DNA of 64,000 nt. It comes from Streptomyces cupreus. Lineage in GTDB: Bacteria > Actinomycetota > Actinomycetes > Streptomycetales > Streptomycetaceae. The translations under genes were made by a program, and so were the position numbers. Location: assembly GCF_014257025.1 (NCBI RefSeq), contig NZ_JACMSF010000022.1, forward strand, positions 1-64,000, given 5' to 3'. Positions within the stretch are counted from its first letter, which is position 1. Each line of letters starts with the position of its first letter. Under the pieces are notes generated by a model. The model was not told the origin of the DNA. It was given only the letters and a program-made list of their open reading frames with translations, and did no database searches. Shown here one piece after another: positions 42,870 through 51,010 of the stretch.

Positions 42870-43295
42870 TCAGATCTCGATCAGCACGGTGAACGGGCCG
42901 TCGTTCGTCAGGGACACCCGCATCCGGGCGCCGAAGCGGCCCGTCGCCACCGTCGCGCCGAGTGAGCGCAGCTGGGCGACGACCTCCTCGACCAGCGGTT
43001 CCGCTACGTCGCCGGGGGCGGCGGCGTTCCAGGTGGGGCGGCGGCCCTTGCGGGCGTCGCCGTAGAGCGTGAACTGGCTGATGACCAGGAGCGGGGCGTC
43101 GATGTCGCTGCACGACTTCTCGTCGTGGAGCATGCGGATCGACCAGAGTTTGCGGGCCAGCTGGGCCGCCTTCTCCTTGGTGTCCTCATGAGTGACGCCC
43201 ACGAGGACGCACAACCCCTCGCCGACGATCTCTCCGACGGTCTGCCCCTCGACGACGACGCTCGCGCCGTCCACCCTCTGTACCACTGCACGCAT
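42870..43295 (-). CDS. dtd: D-aminoacyl-tRNA deacylase
   Basis: The product has 141 residues. It starts MRAVVQRVDGASVVVEGQTV and has the SQFTLYGD active motif and the C-terminal NDGPFT motif of the cis-GlyPro region (usually NDGPVT; Val is Phe here). It hydrolyses D-amino acids from mischarged tRNA. ATG at 43295 is the family's usual start. It is divergent from rsiG. Confidence 0.93.
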   Translation of the reverse strand: MRAVVQRVDGASVVVEGQTVGEIVGEGLCVLVGVTHEDTKEKAAQLARKLWSIRMLHDEKSCSDIDAPLLVISQFTLYGDARKGRRPTWNAAAPGDVAEPLVEEVVAQLRSLGATVATGRFGARMRVSLTNDGPFTVLIEI

Positions 43296-43453
43296 GCCGA
43301 CCATCATGCCGTGCGGCCGGAGGTTACTCGCAGGGGGCTTCTTTTTGCTCCTTAACCCCCCATCTGGGGCTGATCGGGGGCACTCGTTCACATAGCGGCC
43401 ACTTGGGGTGGCACGATGCTTCCACACGCCGGTCGAGGGGACGGTAGAGGCAC

Positions 43454-44065
43454 ATGAGCACACCGAGTACCGGGCAGCAGCCTGGGGCTGTCTCGTTGAC
43501 CCACGCGGGACAACGGAGCCAACTGAGAGCGCCCGCGCAGCGCACCGCCGCGGAGGCGTCGGCGCGGCTGCCCGCCGATCCGCCCGAGCACGATCTGACG
43601 GTGCTGAGTCTGCCGGAGCTGCGCACGCTGCGCCGGGACGCGCAGCGCGACGAGGCGGACCTGAGCTATCTGCGACGGCTGCTTCAGGGGCGGATCGACA
43701 TCCTGCGGGCGGAGCTGGCCCGGCGCTCGCCGCTCGGCGCGGCGTCCGTCGTGGAGCGGCTCCCGGAGATCCTCCGGGACGCCCCGGCCCGCCACCGCTC
43801 CTCGGCCCGGCACGTCACGCTGGGCACACCGCAGAGCGAGGAGTACCGACGGCTGGCGGCCGAGATGCTGGCGGAGGTCGAACTGTCGGACCTGGGCGCC
43901 CGCACGGACCTGGAACTGACCGAGGCGATGGCCCGCTTGGTCCGCCACGAGCAACAGGTCTCCCTGCGCCGCCAGACCCTGCAACGAACGGCGGACGACT
44001 GCAGCGCGGAGATCGCCCGCCGGTACCGGGAAGGGGAGGCGCAGGTGGACGATCTGTTGTTGTGA
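43454..44065 (+). CDS. rsiG: RsiG, c-di-GMP-dependent anti-sigma factor of WhiG
   Basis: The product has 203 residues and is mostly coiled-coil. Two copies of the c-di-GMP motif E(x3)S(x2)R(x3)Q(x3)D are perfect: E67-S71-R74-Q78-D82 (EADLSYLRRLLQGRID) and E166-S170-R173-Q177-D181 (EQQVSLRRQTLQRTAD). In S. venezuelae RsiG bound to c-di-GMP holds the sporulation sigma factor WhiG inactive. The N-terminal 45 residues are disordered. ATG at 43454. No whiG gene is adjacent. Confidence 0.95.
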   Translation: MSTPSTGQQPGAVSLTHAGQRSQLRAPAQRTAAEASARLPADPPEHDLTVLSLPELRTLRRDAQRDEADLSYLRRLLQGRIDILRAELARRSPLGAASVVERLPEILRDAPARHRSSARHVTLGTPQSEEYRRLAAEMLAEVELSDLGARTDLELTEAMARLVRHEQQVSLRRQTLQRTADDCSAEIARRYREGEAQVDDLLL

Positions 44066-44138
44066 GCCCCGTGGGGGGACGACGAGGCCGAGGAAAATCG
44101 CCGCGACACCCCCACCGGCCCGCACCTACCGTGACTTC

Positions 44139-45383
44139 ATGACCCGCGCCGCTGACATCGACGTCCGACCGATCGCCGAGCACGAGTTCGCCGACTGGAA
44201 CCGTGCCATGAACACCGGGTTCCTGCGGGAACCCAGCCTCACCGAGGAGCAACTGGCCGCCCGGCAGCCCTGGTTCGTGCCCGGCAGAGTGCTCGGCGCC
44301 TTCGACGGGGACCGTTGCGTCGCCACCTTCCGTTCCTTCGACCAGCGGCTCACCACCGTCGGCGGCGCCCCGGTCCCCGCCGACGCCATCACCAACGTCA
44401 CCGTCTCCCCCACCCACCGCCGCCGAGGCCTCCTCGGCCGCATGATGGAGCGGGACCTGGACGCCGCCAGGGAGCGCGGTGACGTCGTCGCCACCCTCAT
44501 CGCCGCCGAGTACCCGATCTACGGCCGCTACGGCTTCGGCCCCGCGACCACCATGGCCGAGTGGACGATCGACGTACCCCGCACCGGCCTCGACCCCCGC
44601 TGGTCCGGCCCCGAGGACGGCGGCCGTATCGACCTCGTCGACGCCCCGGACGTACGCAAGCTCGGCCCCGATCTCCATGAGCGTCTGCGCCGCACCCTGC
44701 CCGGCGCGGTCAGCCGCGACGACCTGTGGTGGCAGCTCACCACCGGCGCGGTCCTGTTCTTCGACTCCTTCGTCGAGCCCCACTACGCCGTATACCGTTC
44801 GCCGGCGGGCGAGGTCGAGGGCATGGTCGCCTACACGTCCGACGATCACTGGGGCGACGGCATGCAGCCGCTGAACACGGCGAAGGTGAAGTGGCTGATC
44901 GCCGTCTCTCCGGCTGCCGAGCGCGCGCTGTGGCGCTATCTGTGCTCCATCGACTGGGTGGCCACCGTCAAGACCGGCTCGCGGGCCCCCGACGACCTGC
45001 TTCCGCACTTCTTCCCCAACCCCCGCGCCGCCCGTATCACCAGCCAGGCCGACTGGATGTGGGTGCGGATCCTCGACGTCGTACGGGCCATGGAGGCGCG
45101 GACGTACGGGAGTGAGGGGTCGCTGGTGCTCGATGTCGTGGACGGCGGCGGGCGGTACCGGGTCGAGGCGGGTGCGGACGGTGCCGGGGGCTGTGTCGCC
45201 ACCACCGACAGCGCGGATCTGTCCCTCACCCTCTCCGACCTCGCCACCCTCTGGCTCGGCGACGAGTCGGCCGTACGGCTGGCCGCGCTCGGCCGGGTCG
45301 TGGAAGAACGAGCGGGCGCCGCCCGTGTGGCCGACGCCCTGCTGCGTACGTCCAGGCGGCCTTGGTGCCCGGACCTGTTCTGA
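44139..45383 (+). CDS. Eis-like GNAT acetyltransferase
   Basis: The product has 414 residues with the three-part Eis architecture. The N-terminal GNAT domain has acetyl-CoA loop VSPTHRRRGLLGRMM. A second GNAT-like domain follows, then a sterol-carrier-like C-terminal domain ending with Phe (CPDLF), the terminal carboxylate used in Eis catalysis. The YPIYGRYGFGPAT segment is characteristic. Eis enzymes acetylate aminoglycosides or protein lysines; the natural substrate here is unknown. Confidence 0.88.
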   Translation: MTRAADIDVRPIAEHEFADWNRAMNTGFLREPSLTEEQLAARQPWFVPGRVLGAFDGDRCVATFRSFDQRLTTVGGAPVPADAITNVTVSPTHRRRGLLGRMMERDLDAARERGDVVATLIAAEYPIYGRYGFGPATTMAEWTIDVPRTGLDPRWSGPEDGGRIDLVDAPDVRKLGPDLHERLRRTLPGAVSRDDLWWQLTTGAVLFFDSFVEPHYAVYRSPAGEVEGMVAYTSDDHWGDGMQPLNTAKVKWLIAVSPAAERALWRYLCSIDWVATVKTGSRAPDDLLPHFFPNPRAARITSQADWMWVRILDVVRAMEARTYGSEGSLVLDVVDGGGRYRVEAGADGAGGCVATTDSADLSLTLSDLATLWLGDESAVRLAALGRVVEERAGAARVADALLRTSRRPWCPDLF

Positions 45384-45472
45384 ACCCCTTTCGCCGACTA
45401 CAGGCCTTGTCCTCCGTACTCATCCGTAGCGTGCTCTTCAGTTGTGGTTGTTGTGCGGTGGTGCTGACTGAA

Positions 45473-45507
45473 CCGGGCTCCCGGCTCCCCTCCGGAAGGG
45501 AGCCCGG
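45473..45507. terminator. Terminator hairpin after the Eis-like gene
   Basis: Arms ccgggctccc and gggagcccgg pair around ggctcccctccggaa. It lies 90 bp after the stop. The rest of the 283-bp gap up to 45666 holds the devE regulatory region described separately. Confidence 0.7.
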
Positions 45508-45563
45508 CCAGCCGATCCTGATCATTGGATCGCCAACCCCCTGAAAGTTTGACCATGTTGTTT

Positions 45564-45580
45564 AAGTTGGCGACCAACTT
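45564..45580. promoter_or_regulatory. AAGTTGG-CGA-CCAACTT inverted repeat upstream of devE
   Basis: A perfect 7-bp inverted repeat with a 3-bp spacer, 87 bp upstream of the devE start. Related AGTTGG/CCAACT sites stand upstream of devA at 46816-46865, suggesting a shared GntR operator. Confidence 0.65.
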
Positions 45581-45654
45581 CACTGTACTTATGACCGCAA
45601 GGAAGCGTCTCATAACCACCTTCCGGTGAACTGCCCAAAGATGGCGGGAAGTTG

Positions 45655-45660
45655 TACTGT
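45655..45660 (+). promoter_or_regulatory. -10 element TACTGT of a probable leaderless devE transcript
   Basis: TACTGT lies 6 bases before the GTG start (ttggcc between), so transcription would begin at or next to the start codon. There is no ribosome-binding site. The same layout, agttgta..gtttgg-cgtg, precedes devA. Confidence 0.55.
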
Positions 45661-45666
45661 TTGGCC

Positions 45667-46569
45667 GTGGACCCGAAACACGCCTCCGTCAATGGACGGA
45701 AGAGGTCACCGCGGCCACAGAAGTCACATCGCGAGGTGGCCGACGAGCTGCGCGCCCGGATCAGATCCGGCGAACTCCAGCCCGGCCAGCGCATGCCCAC
45801 CCAGGCCAGGCTGGCCGACGAATTCGGCGTGGAGCGGGGAGCCGTACGGCAGGCGCTGCGGATCCTGCAGTCCGAGCATCTGCTCACCAATGTGTCCAAG
45901 GGCAGCCCGGCCACCGTCGCCGCGGACCCCGGCAGGGCGCTGACCGGCCCGGGAGCCCCTCCGCTGCCCACCATGGTGGCCCTCGCGCCCCGGATAGGCG
46001 CCGCCTTCGCCGCCCCGCACGTCGAGATCGACGCCCTCTGTCTGACCGCCATCTCCCTCACCCTCGCCATCGGTGAACCGCTGCGCCAGATCCACGCCGG
46101 ACGACTGAAACCGGCCAAGGTCGACGTCCGCGTCCTGCTGCCGAGCAGCCATATCGACCTCGCCTTCCCGGCCCCCGTGGACGCCACGGCCGCGGGCCGG
46201 CTGCGCCGCCACTGGCTCGCCCAGCGCAACGCCCAGGGCCAGGTGCTCCAGCACAATCTGCTGGCCCTGCGGGCGACGCACGGCATCGATGTGCGGGTCA
46301 CCTTTCGCGCGCTGCCCTTCACCCCGCCGGTGAAGCTGTACCTGCTCAACGGCGCGGAGGCGCTCTTCGCGTACTACATGGTGACGCGCCGCGAGGAGGA
46401 GGTCGACCACGAGTCCCTGGAGATGTACGACGCCGAGGGCACCCGGTCCATGCTGTTCGCCTTCGAGCAGGGCGCCGGGCTGCGCGACACCACGTTCGTG
46501 GAGCAGTCGCACTTATGGTTCAACTCACTGTGGGAGACGATCAGTTCGGAGCTGGAGCTCACAAGCTGA
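45667..46569 (+). CDS. devE: DevE, GntR-family developmental regulator (DevA paralogue), with a TTA codon
   Basis: The product has 300 residues. The winged helix (LRARIRSGELQPGQRMPTQA; FGVERGAVRQALRILQSEHL) is followed by the large DevA-type C-terminal domain (HGIDVRVTFRALPFTPPVKL). It is a clear paralogue of the next GntR gene. In S. coelicolor devE and devA arose by duplication and have distinct roles in aerial growth and sporulation. GTG at 45667 appears leaderless. A TTA codon at 46513-46515 near the C-terminus would tie its expression to bldA. Confidence 0.88.
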   Translation: MDPKHASVNGRKRSPRPQKSHREVADELRARIRSGELQPGQRMPTQARLADEFGVERGAVRQALRILQSEHLLTNVSKGSPATVAADPGRALTGPGAPPLPTMVALAPRIGAAFAAPHVEIDALCLTAISLTLAIGEPLRQIHAGRLKPAKVDVRVLLPSSHIDLAFPAPVDATAAGRLRRHWLAQRNAQGQVLQHNLLALRATHGIDVRVTFRALPFTPPVKLYLLNGAEALFAYYMVTRREEEVDHESLEMYDAEGTRSMLFAFEQGAGLRDTTFVEQSHLWFNSLWETISSELELTS

Positions 46570-46605
46570 TCGTCCCCCACGGCGGTTGATCCGGGTGCGG
46601 TTCGG

Positions 46606-46794
46606 TCATAGGGCGGGCCCCGAGACCAGCAGGGCGAGCACCACGGCTCCGGCGGAGCTGACGGCCGGGCTCTTGGCCTTGATGCCTATGGTGAGCAGGA
46701 GCAGTCCGACGATGCCGGTGGTGCCGTACTTGACTTCGATAGTCTGTTCGATGCCGACGACCACGATCGCGGCGAGGAGGGCGATGACTGGCAC
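46606..46794 (-). CDS. 62-residue membrane protein between devE and devA
   Basis: GTG at 46794 is preceded by aagggggaaaacatc. The product has two to three hydrophobic stretches (PVIALLAAIVVVGIEQTIEV; TTGIVGLLLLTIGIKAKSPA; VVLALLVSGPAL). It is divergent from devA and convergent with devE, inside the dev cluster. Its promoter region is the one filled with AGTTGG/CCAACT half-sites, so it is probably a target of DevA/DevE. Function unknown. Confidence 0.75.
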   Translation of the reverse strand: MPVIALLAAIVVVGIEQTIEVKYGTTGIVGLLLLTIGIKAKSPAVSSAGAVVLALLVSGPAL

Positions 46795-46815
46795 GATGTT
46801 TTCCCCCTTCTGGTG

Positions 46816-46865
46816 TCCCAACTTGAGGTAAAGCTTCCGCCAACTCAGCCAAGTTGGTGCCAACT
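46816..46865. promoter_or_regulatory. Cluster of AGTTGG/CCAACT half-sites between devA and the small membrane gene
   Basis: Seen in order: cccaactt (46818), ccaact (46840-46845), agttgg (46852-46857) and ccaact (46860-46865). They form overlapping everted and inverted repeats such as agttgg-tg-ccaact. The same hexamers flank the devE promoter. Confidence 0.6.
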
Positions 46866-46940
46866 ATGCTTATGTTGTCCCCACTTGGTTACTACTCATA
46901 AACAAGTCCCGAACAACTCCCCGTAGATGGAGTGGAGTTG

Positions 46941-46946
46941 TAGCGT
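46941..46946 (+). promoter_or_regulatory. -10 element TAGCGT of a probable leaderless devA transcript
   Basis: TAGCGT is followed by ttggtc and GTG at 46953. The start codon is placed where transcription should begin, and no ribosome-binding site is present. The arrangement aligns base for base with that of devE. Confidence 0.55.
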
Positions 46947-46952
46947 TTGGTC

Positions 46953-47825
46953 GTGACCCAGGAGAACGTGGCAGTGAACGGCAGCAGAAGGCTCTCCCCC
47001 CAGGAGATCGCCGACATCCTGCGGGAACGGATCCGCGCCGGCGAGCTCAGGACGGGCGACCGCCTGCCCACCCAGGCCGAACTCGCCGAGGAGTTCGGGG
47101 TGGAGCGCGGCGCCGTCCGCCAGGCCCTGCGCGCTCTCCAGGAGGACGGCCTGCTCAGCAACGTCAGCAAGGGCAGCCCACCGCGCATCGCAGCCCCGGC
47201 CCCGACCAGGGGCGAGCCCCAGCCGACGATGGTCGGACTGGCCCCTCAGCTGGTCGAGGCGTTCGCCGCCCGGCATGTGAGCGTGGACGTCGTCTCTCAC
47301 TCCGCCGAGACCCTGATGCTGGCCCTCGGCGACCCGCTGCGCCGGATCCACGAGGGCACCCTGCGCCCGGAGTCGATCGACGTCCGCATCCTGCTGCCCT
47401 CCCGCGACATCACGCTGGCTTTCCCCGTCCTGATCGAGGGCGACGCCGACGACGACTCCCTGCACCGGCGCTGGCTGGGCATCCGCAACGCCCAGGCCCA
47501 GGTCCTGCGCCACAACCTCCAGGCCGTCCGCGCCACCCATGGCATCGACGTGCACGTCACCTTCCGCGCACTGCCCTTCACGCCCCCGGTGAAGCTGTAC
47601 CTCCTCAACGGCGAGGAGGCGCTGATCGGGTACTACGTGGTCACCGAGCGGGCGGAGGAGTACGAGAGCAAGACCCTGGAGATGTACGACGCGGTCGGCG
47701 CCCAGTCCCTGCTGTTCTCCTTCGCCAAGCAGGCCACGGAGCGCGATGGAGCCTTCGTGGAGGAATCCCAGAAGTGGTTCGATGCCCTCTGGGAAACCAT
47801 CTCCACTGACCTGACACTCTCCTAG
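46953..47825 (+). CDS. devA: DevA, GntR-family developmental regulator
   Basis: The product has 290 residues. The winged helix (LRERIRAGELRTGDRLPTQA; FGVERGAVRQALRALQEDGL) and the C-terminal domain (HGIDVHVTFRALPFTPPVKL) parallel DevE throughout. In S. coelicolor devA represses itself and is needed for aerial hyphae septation. It overlaps devB by one base, as in the known devAB operon. GTG at 46953 seems to be the first transcribed codon. Confidence 0.9.
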   Translation: MTQENVAVNGSRRLSPQEIADILRERIRAGELRTGDRLPTQAELAEEFGVERGAVRQALRALQEDGLLSNVSKGSPPRIAAPAPTRGEPQPTMVGLAPQLVEAFAARHVSVDVVSHSAETLMLALGDPLRRIHEGTLRPESIDVRILLPSRDITLAFPVLIEGDADDDSLHRRWLGIRNAQAQVLRHNLQAVRATHGIDVHVTFRALPFTPPVKLYLLNGEEALIGYYVVTERAEEYESKTLEMYDAVGAQSLLFSFAKQATERDGAFVEESQKWFDALWETISTDLTLS

Positions 47826-48586
47826 TGACCTCTGAGACGCAGACTGAAGCGGTGACCGACCGGACCGAGCACGACCCCGCCGCACTCCAGGACCTGATCA
47901 GGAACGCCCGTGTGGTGCTCTGGGACTTCGACGGGCCGATCTGCCGTCTGTTCGCCCGGCACAAGGCGGAGAAGGTGGCGACGGACCTGGTGGAGTGGCT
48001 GGAGGTCCGCGGCCTGCGCGCGCTGCTCACGGAGGGCGAGCGCAAGACCCTCGACCCGCAGGTGGTCCTGCATGCCGTGGACCGCCGGCATCCGGGCAGT
48101 GACCTGGTCACCGAACTGGAGGAACGTTTGACCAAGGAGGAGCTGAAGGCCGCCTCCTCCGCGATGCCGACGGCGCACGCCGACCCGCTGATCCGCACCT
48201 GGACCGCGGTCGGCTCCCGGCTGGCCATCGCGACCAACAACTCCCCGCACGTCGTGCGCGCCTACCTCGCGAGCCGGGGCCTCACCTCGTGCTTCATCCC
48301 GCACATCTACGGCCGCACCCAGCAGTTGAACCTTCTCAAGCCCGATCCGCACTGCCTCAACCGCGCCCTCAACGCGATGGGCGCGGCCCCCGAGGCGGCG
48401 CTGATGATCGGCGACACCTCCACGGACTATCTCGCCGCACGTGCCGCCGGGGTCCCTTTCCTGGGCTACGCGCGTAACGCACGCAAGGCCGGCCTGCTGC
48501 GCGAGGCAGGGGCGAGGGTGATCGTCGCCTCGCTGGAGCCGGTGTTGAAGGCGGTGAAGGACCGGGGCCGGCCCGGGGTGCGCTAG
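47825..48586 (+). CDS. devB: DevB, HAD-superfamily phosphatase
   Basis: The product has 253 residues. HAD motifs are complete: motif I VLWDFDGPICRLF (nucleophile Asp and acid Asp), motif II AIATNNSP, motif III Lys in LLKPDPHC and motif IV MIGDTSTDYLAARAAG. Helical cap between motifs I and II. GTG at 47825 shares one base with the devA stop. The name follows the S. coelicolor devA-devB operon, in which devB encodes a putative phosphatase; its substrate is not known. Confidence 0.88.
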   Translation: MTSETQTEAVTDRTEHDPAALQDLIRNARVVLWDFDGPICRLFARHKAEKVATDLVEWLEVRGLRALLTEGERKTLDPQVVLHAVDRRHPGSDLVTELEERLTKEELKAASSAMPTAHADPLIRTWTAVGSRLAIATNNSPHVVRAYLASRGLTSCFIPHIYGRTQQLNLLKPDPHCLNRALNAMGAAPEAALMIGDTSTDYLAARAAGVPFLGYARNARKAGLLREAGARVIVASLEPVLKAVKDRGRPGVR

Positions 48587-48680
48587 GCTTCGCCGCACCG
48601 CTGAGCGAACGCTCTGTTCTGCTCGTAATGGAGCTGTAGAAGGCCGGCGAACAAGCCAGTCTTCACGGCCCGCCCGGCCG

Positions 48681-50981
48681 GTGCGCGTGAACAGCCGCAA
48701 ACCACCCGATGTGGCTACTCAAGCCCCTCTCCGGTCGTGTCTGGTACAACCCGCACTTACCGTTTGCCATACCTTCCGTGTCCTGCGTGAAATTCCGGAG
48801 CGGCCCGTGGTGGCACCACCTCTTCCCGGTCCCTTCCCCGGGGAACGCGCAGCGTCCGCCGCCGTCCGGGCCTTCGTGGCGCAGGCCGCCCGGCGGGGCC
48901 GCTCCAGCAGCGGCCATCACAACCACAACCACGTCCTGCCGCTGACCGAGGACATGGCCCGCAGGCTCGGCCGCGAGCCCGGTACCCAGGTGACGGTGCG
49001 GATGCCGCGGCCCGGTGCGCTGCCCGTGGTGATCAGGACCTGGCAGGACGAGACGGAGATCCTCGGGGCCGTGGGGCGGGTGCTGCCACATGTCCCGCAA
49101 TGCCTCGCCAAAGGGCCGGACTTCGCGATCCACAGCTATGTGGAGGGCACCGCGCTGTCGAAGGTGTGCGCCGACGGCAAACCCCTCGACACCCTGCTCG
49201 TGAAGGCGCTGGCGGAGCTGTTCGCCCGGATGGCGCAGGTGCGCCGGGAGGCCCTGCCCCGTCTGCCCGCCTCCTGGCCGCGCAACGACAAGGACAGCCA
49301 GGGCTTCCTGCGAAACCTGGCGCATCTCGCGGACCGGCTGATCCGGCAGCCCAACTGGCATGAGTTCGGCGGTCTGTTCGCCGCCCTCGGCATCCCCGAG
49401 GACGCCATGCTCCGGTTCGCCGACCGGGTCCCCGCGATGGCCAGACGGCCCTACGGCCTGCTCCACACCGATCTGCACCGCGAGAACCTGATCCTGCCGT
49501 TCGCCGCCGAGCCGCCGCTGTTCTGCGTCGACTGGGAGCTGGCCTCGTACGGCGATCCGCTGCACGATCTCGCCATCCATCTGGTGCGCATGCGCTACCC
49601 CTCCCATCAGCGGGAGGAGGTCATCGAGGCATGGGCCGAGGCGATGCGGCGGGTGCGGCCCGCCGCCGTCAACGGCCTGCGCAAGGATCTCGACCACTAC
49701 CTCGACTTCGAGCGGGCGCAGTCCGTCTACCCGGACGTCATGCGCGCCGCGACCGCTCTGCGGGACCTGACCGACGAGCAGAGCCTGGAGGCGGCGACGG
49801 CGCGGGTGCGCGGGGCGCTGGAGACGGCGGCCCGGCCGCTCGGGCTCAGGACCATCCCGAGCGAGCCGGAGATCGGGCGGATCCTCTTCCGCTGGCGGGA
49901 GGCCAGGACCGGTGGGCTCGGACTGCACGCCCGGATCAGGGACTGGGACCCGGCGCAGGGGGTGCCGGAGCACCCGCGGTTCCCGAGCTCGGCCGTGCGC
50001 GAGGCGCTGTACGCGGAGGGCGCGGCGCCCGCCGGGCGGGTCTTCAAGGGCACCGGGCATCTGAACTCGGTGGTTCGGGTGCCGGGGGTGGACTTCCCGG
50101 TGGTCGTGCGGCGCAAGGTGGCGAACGCCTGCCGACGTGAGCGCGGCTTTCTGAGCGAGCATGCCGTGCTGCGGGCCATCGAACGCTCGCGGGTGGAGGT
50201 CGCTGCACCGAAGTTCCTCGCCCTGGGCACGAGTTATCAGGGGGAACCTTTCGCCATCCACACCTACGAGGGCCCGCGTGACGTCGAACGGCCGCCCGGC
50301 CACCCCGTGCACGGGCTGCTGCCGCACGAGGCGGACCGGCTCGTCGACCAGCTCGGGGCGCTGACGCGGGTGAACTACCGGGAGGTCGACCCGGCCGCGG
50401 GCGAGGGCCGCTTCTACTCCTGGCTCAGCGAACAGCTCGTCCTTCTGGTGGCCGACCTGCCGCAGCGGTCCCAGCAGCTCGCCCGGCTGCTCGGTCTGCC
50501 CGACGCCTCGCGCCTGAGCCAGATCCTGGCCCGCCACCAGGTCAGCGAGCGCCGGCCCGCGCTGCTGCACGGCGACCTCAACCCGTGGAACCTGGTGCGC
50601 CGCTCCGACGAGCTCGCGCTGACCCTCATCGACTGGGAGATGGCGGTCGTCGGCGATCCGCTCTACGACCTGGTCCGGCACATGCATCTCACCCCGACCA
50701 GACCGGAGATCCGCGACCGCATGTTCCAGCGCTGGGCGGAGCGGCTCGACCCGGAGCACACCGCCGACTGGCAGCGGGACTGGCGGGTCTACCGGTGGAT
50801 CGAGATCGTGCGCTCGGCCTACATCGACCTCGACCGCCTGGTGACCGGGGCGAGCCTGGACGCCCCCAACGTCCGGCGCGCGGTGGACTCGTACGCCATG
50901 ACCCTCGCCGCCGCCGTCGGCTCGCTGGGCCTGCCGAGCCGGCCCGCCGCCAACCCGTATCTGGCCCGCGCCCTCGCCTGA
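48681..50981 (+). CDS. Tandem two-domain APH-type phosphotransferase
   Basis: The product has about 766 residues and two complete aminoglycoside-phosphotransferase/choline-kinase-like cores in one chain. Core 1 has catalytic HTDLHREN and metal-binding CVDWELASYGDP. Core 2 has HGDLNPWN and LIDWEMAVVGDPLYD. Both look catalytically competent. The N-terminal HHNHNH tract is unusual. The start is uncertain (GTG 48681, GTG 48687 or further in). It stands 94 bp after devB. Possible substrates are small alcohols or sugars; there is no sign that it is a resistance gene. Confidence 0.82.
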   Translation: MRVNSRKPPDVATQAPLRSCLVQPALTVCHTFRVLREIPERPVVAPPLPGPFPGERAASAAVRAFVAQAARRGRSSSGHHNHNHVLPLTEDMARRLGREPGTQVTVRMPRPGALPVVIRTWQDETEILGAVGRVLPHVPQCLAKGPDFAIHSYVEGTALSKVCADGKPLDTLLVKALAELFARMAQVRREALPRLPASWPRNDKDSQGFLRNLAHLADRLIRQPNWHEFGGLFAALGIPEDAMLRFADRVPAMARRPYGLLHTDLHRENLILPFAAEPPLFCVDWELASYGDPLHDLAIHLVRMRYPSHQREEVIEAWAEAMRRVRPAAVNGLRKDLDHYLDFERAQSVYPDVMRAATALRDLTDEQSLEAATARVRGALETAARPLGLRTIPSEPEIGRILFRWREARTGGLGLHARIRDWDPAQGVPEHPRFPSSAVREALYAEGAAPAGRVFKGTGHLNSVVRVPGVDFPVVVRRKVANACRRERGFLSEHAVLRAIERSRVEVAAPKFLALGTSYQGEPFAIHTYEGPRDVERPPGHPVHGLLPHEADRLVDQLGALTRVNYREVDPAAGEGRFYSWLSEQLVLLVADLPQRSQQLARLLGLPDASRLSQILARHQVSERRPALLHGDLNPWNLVRRSDELALTLIDWEMAVVGDPLYDLVRHMHLTPTRPEIRDRMFQRWAERLDPEHTADWQRDWRVYRWIEIVRSAYIDLDRLVTGASLDAPNVRRAVDSYAMTLAAAVGSLGLPSRPAANPYLARALA

Positions 50982-51010
50982 CGCCGCCCCCGCCTGCGTA
51001 GGCTCGACCC

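Noticed and set aside
48663..50759. 698-codon minus-strand frame opposite the tandem kinase gene
   Set aside because: Pro/Arg/Gln-rich without domains; the opposite strand has two intact APH catalytic cores.
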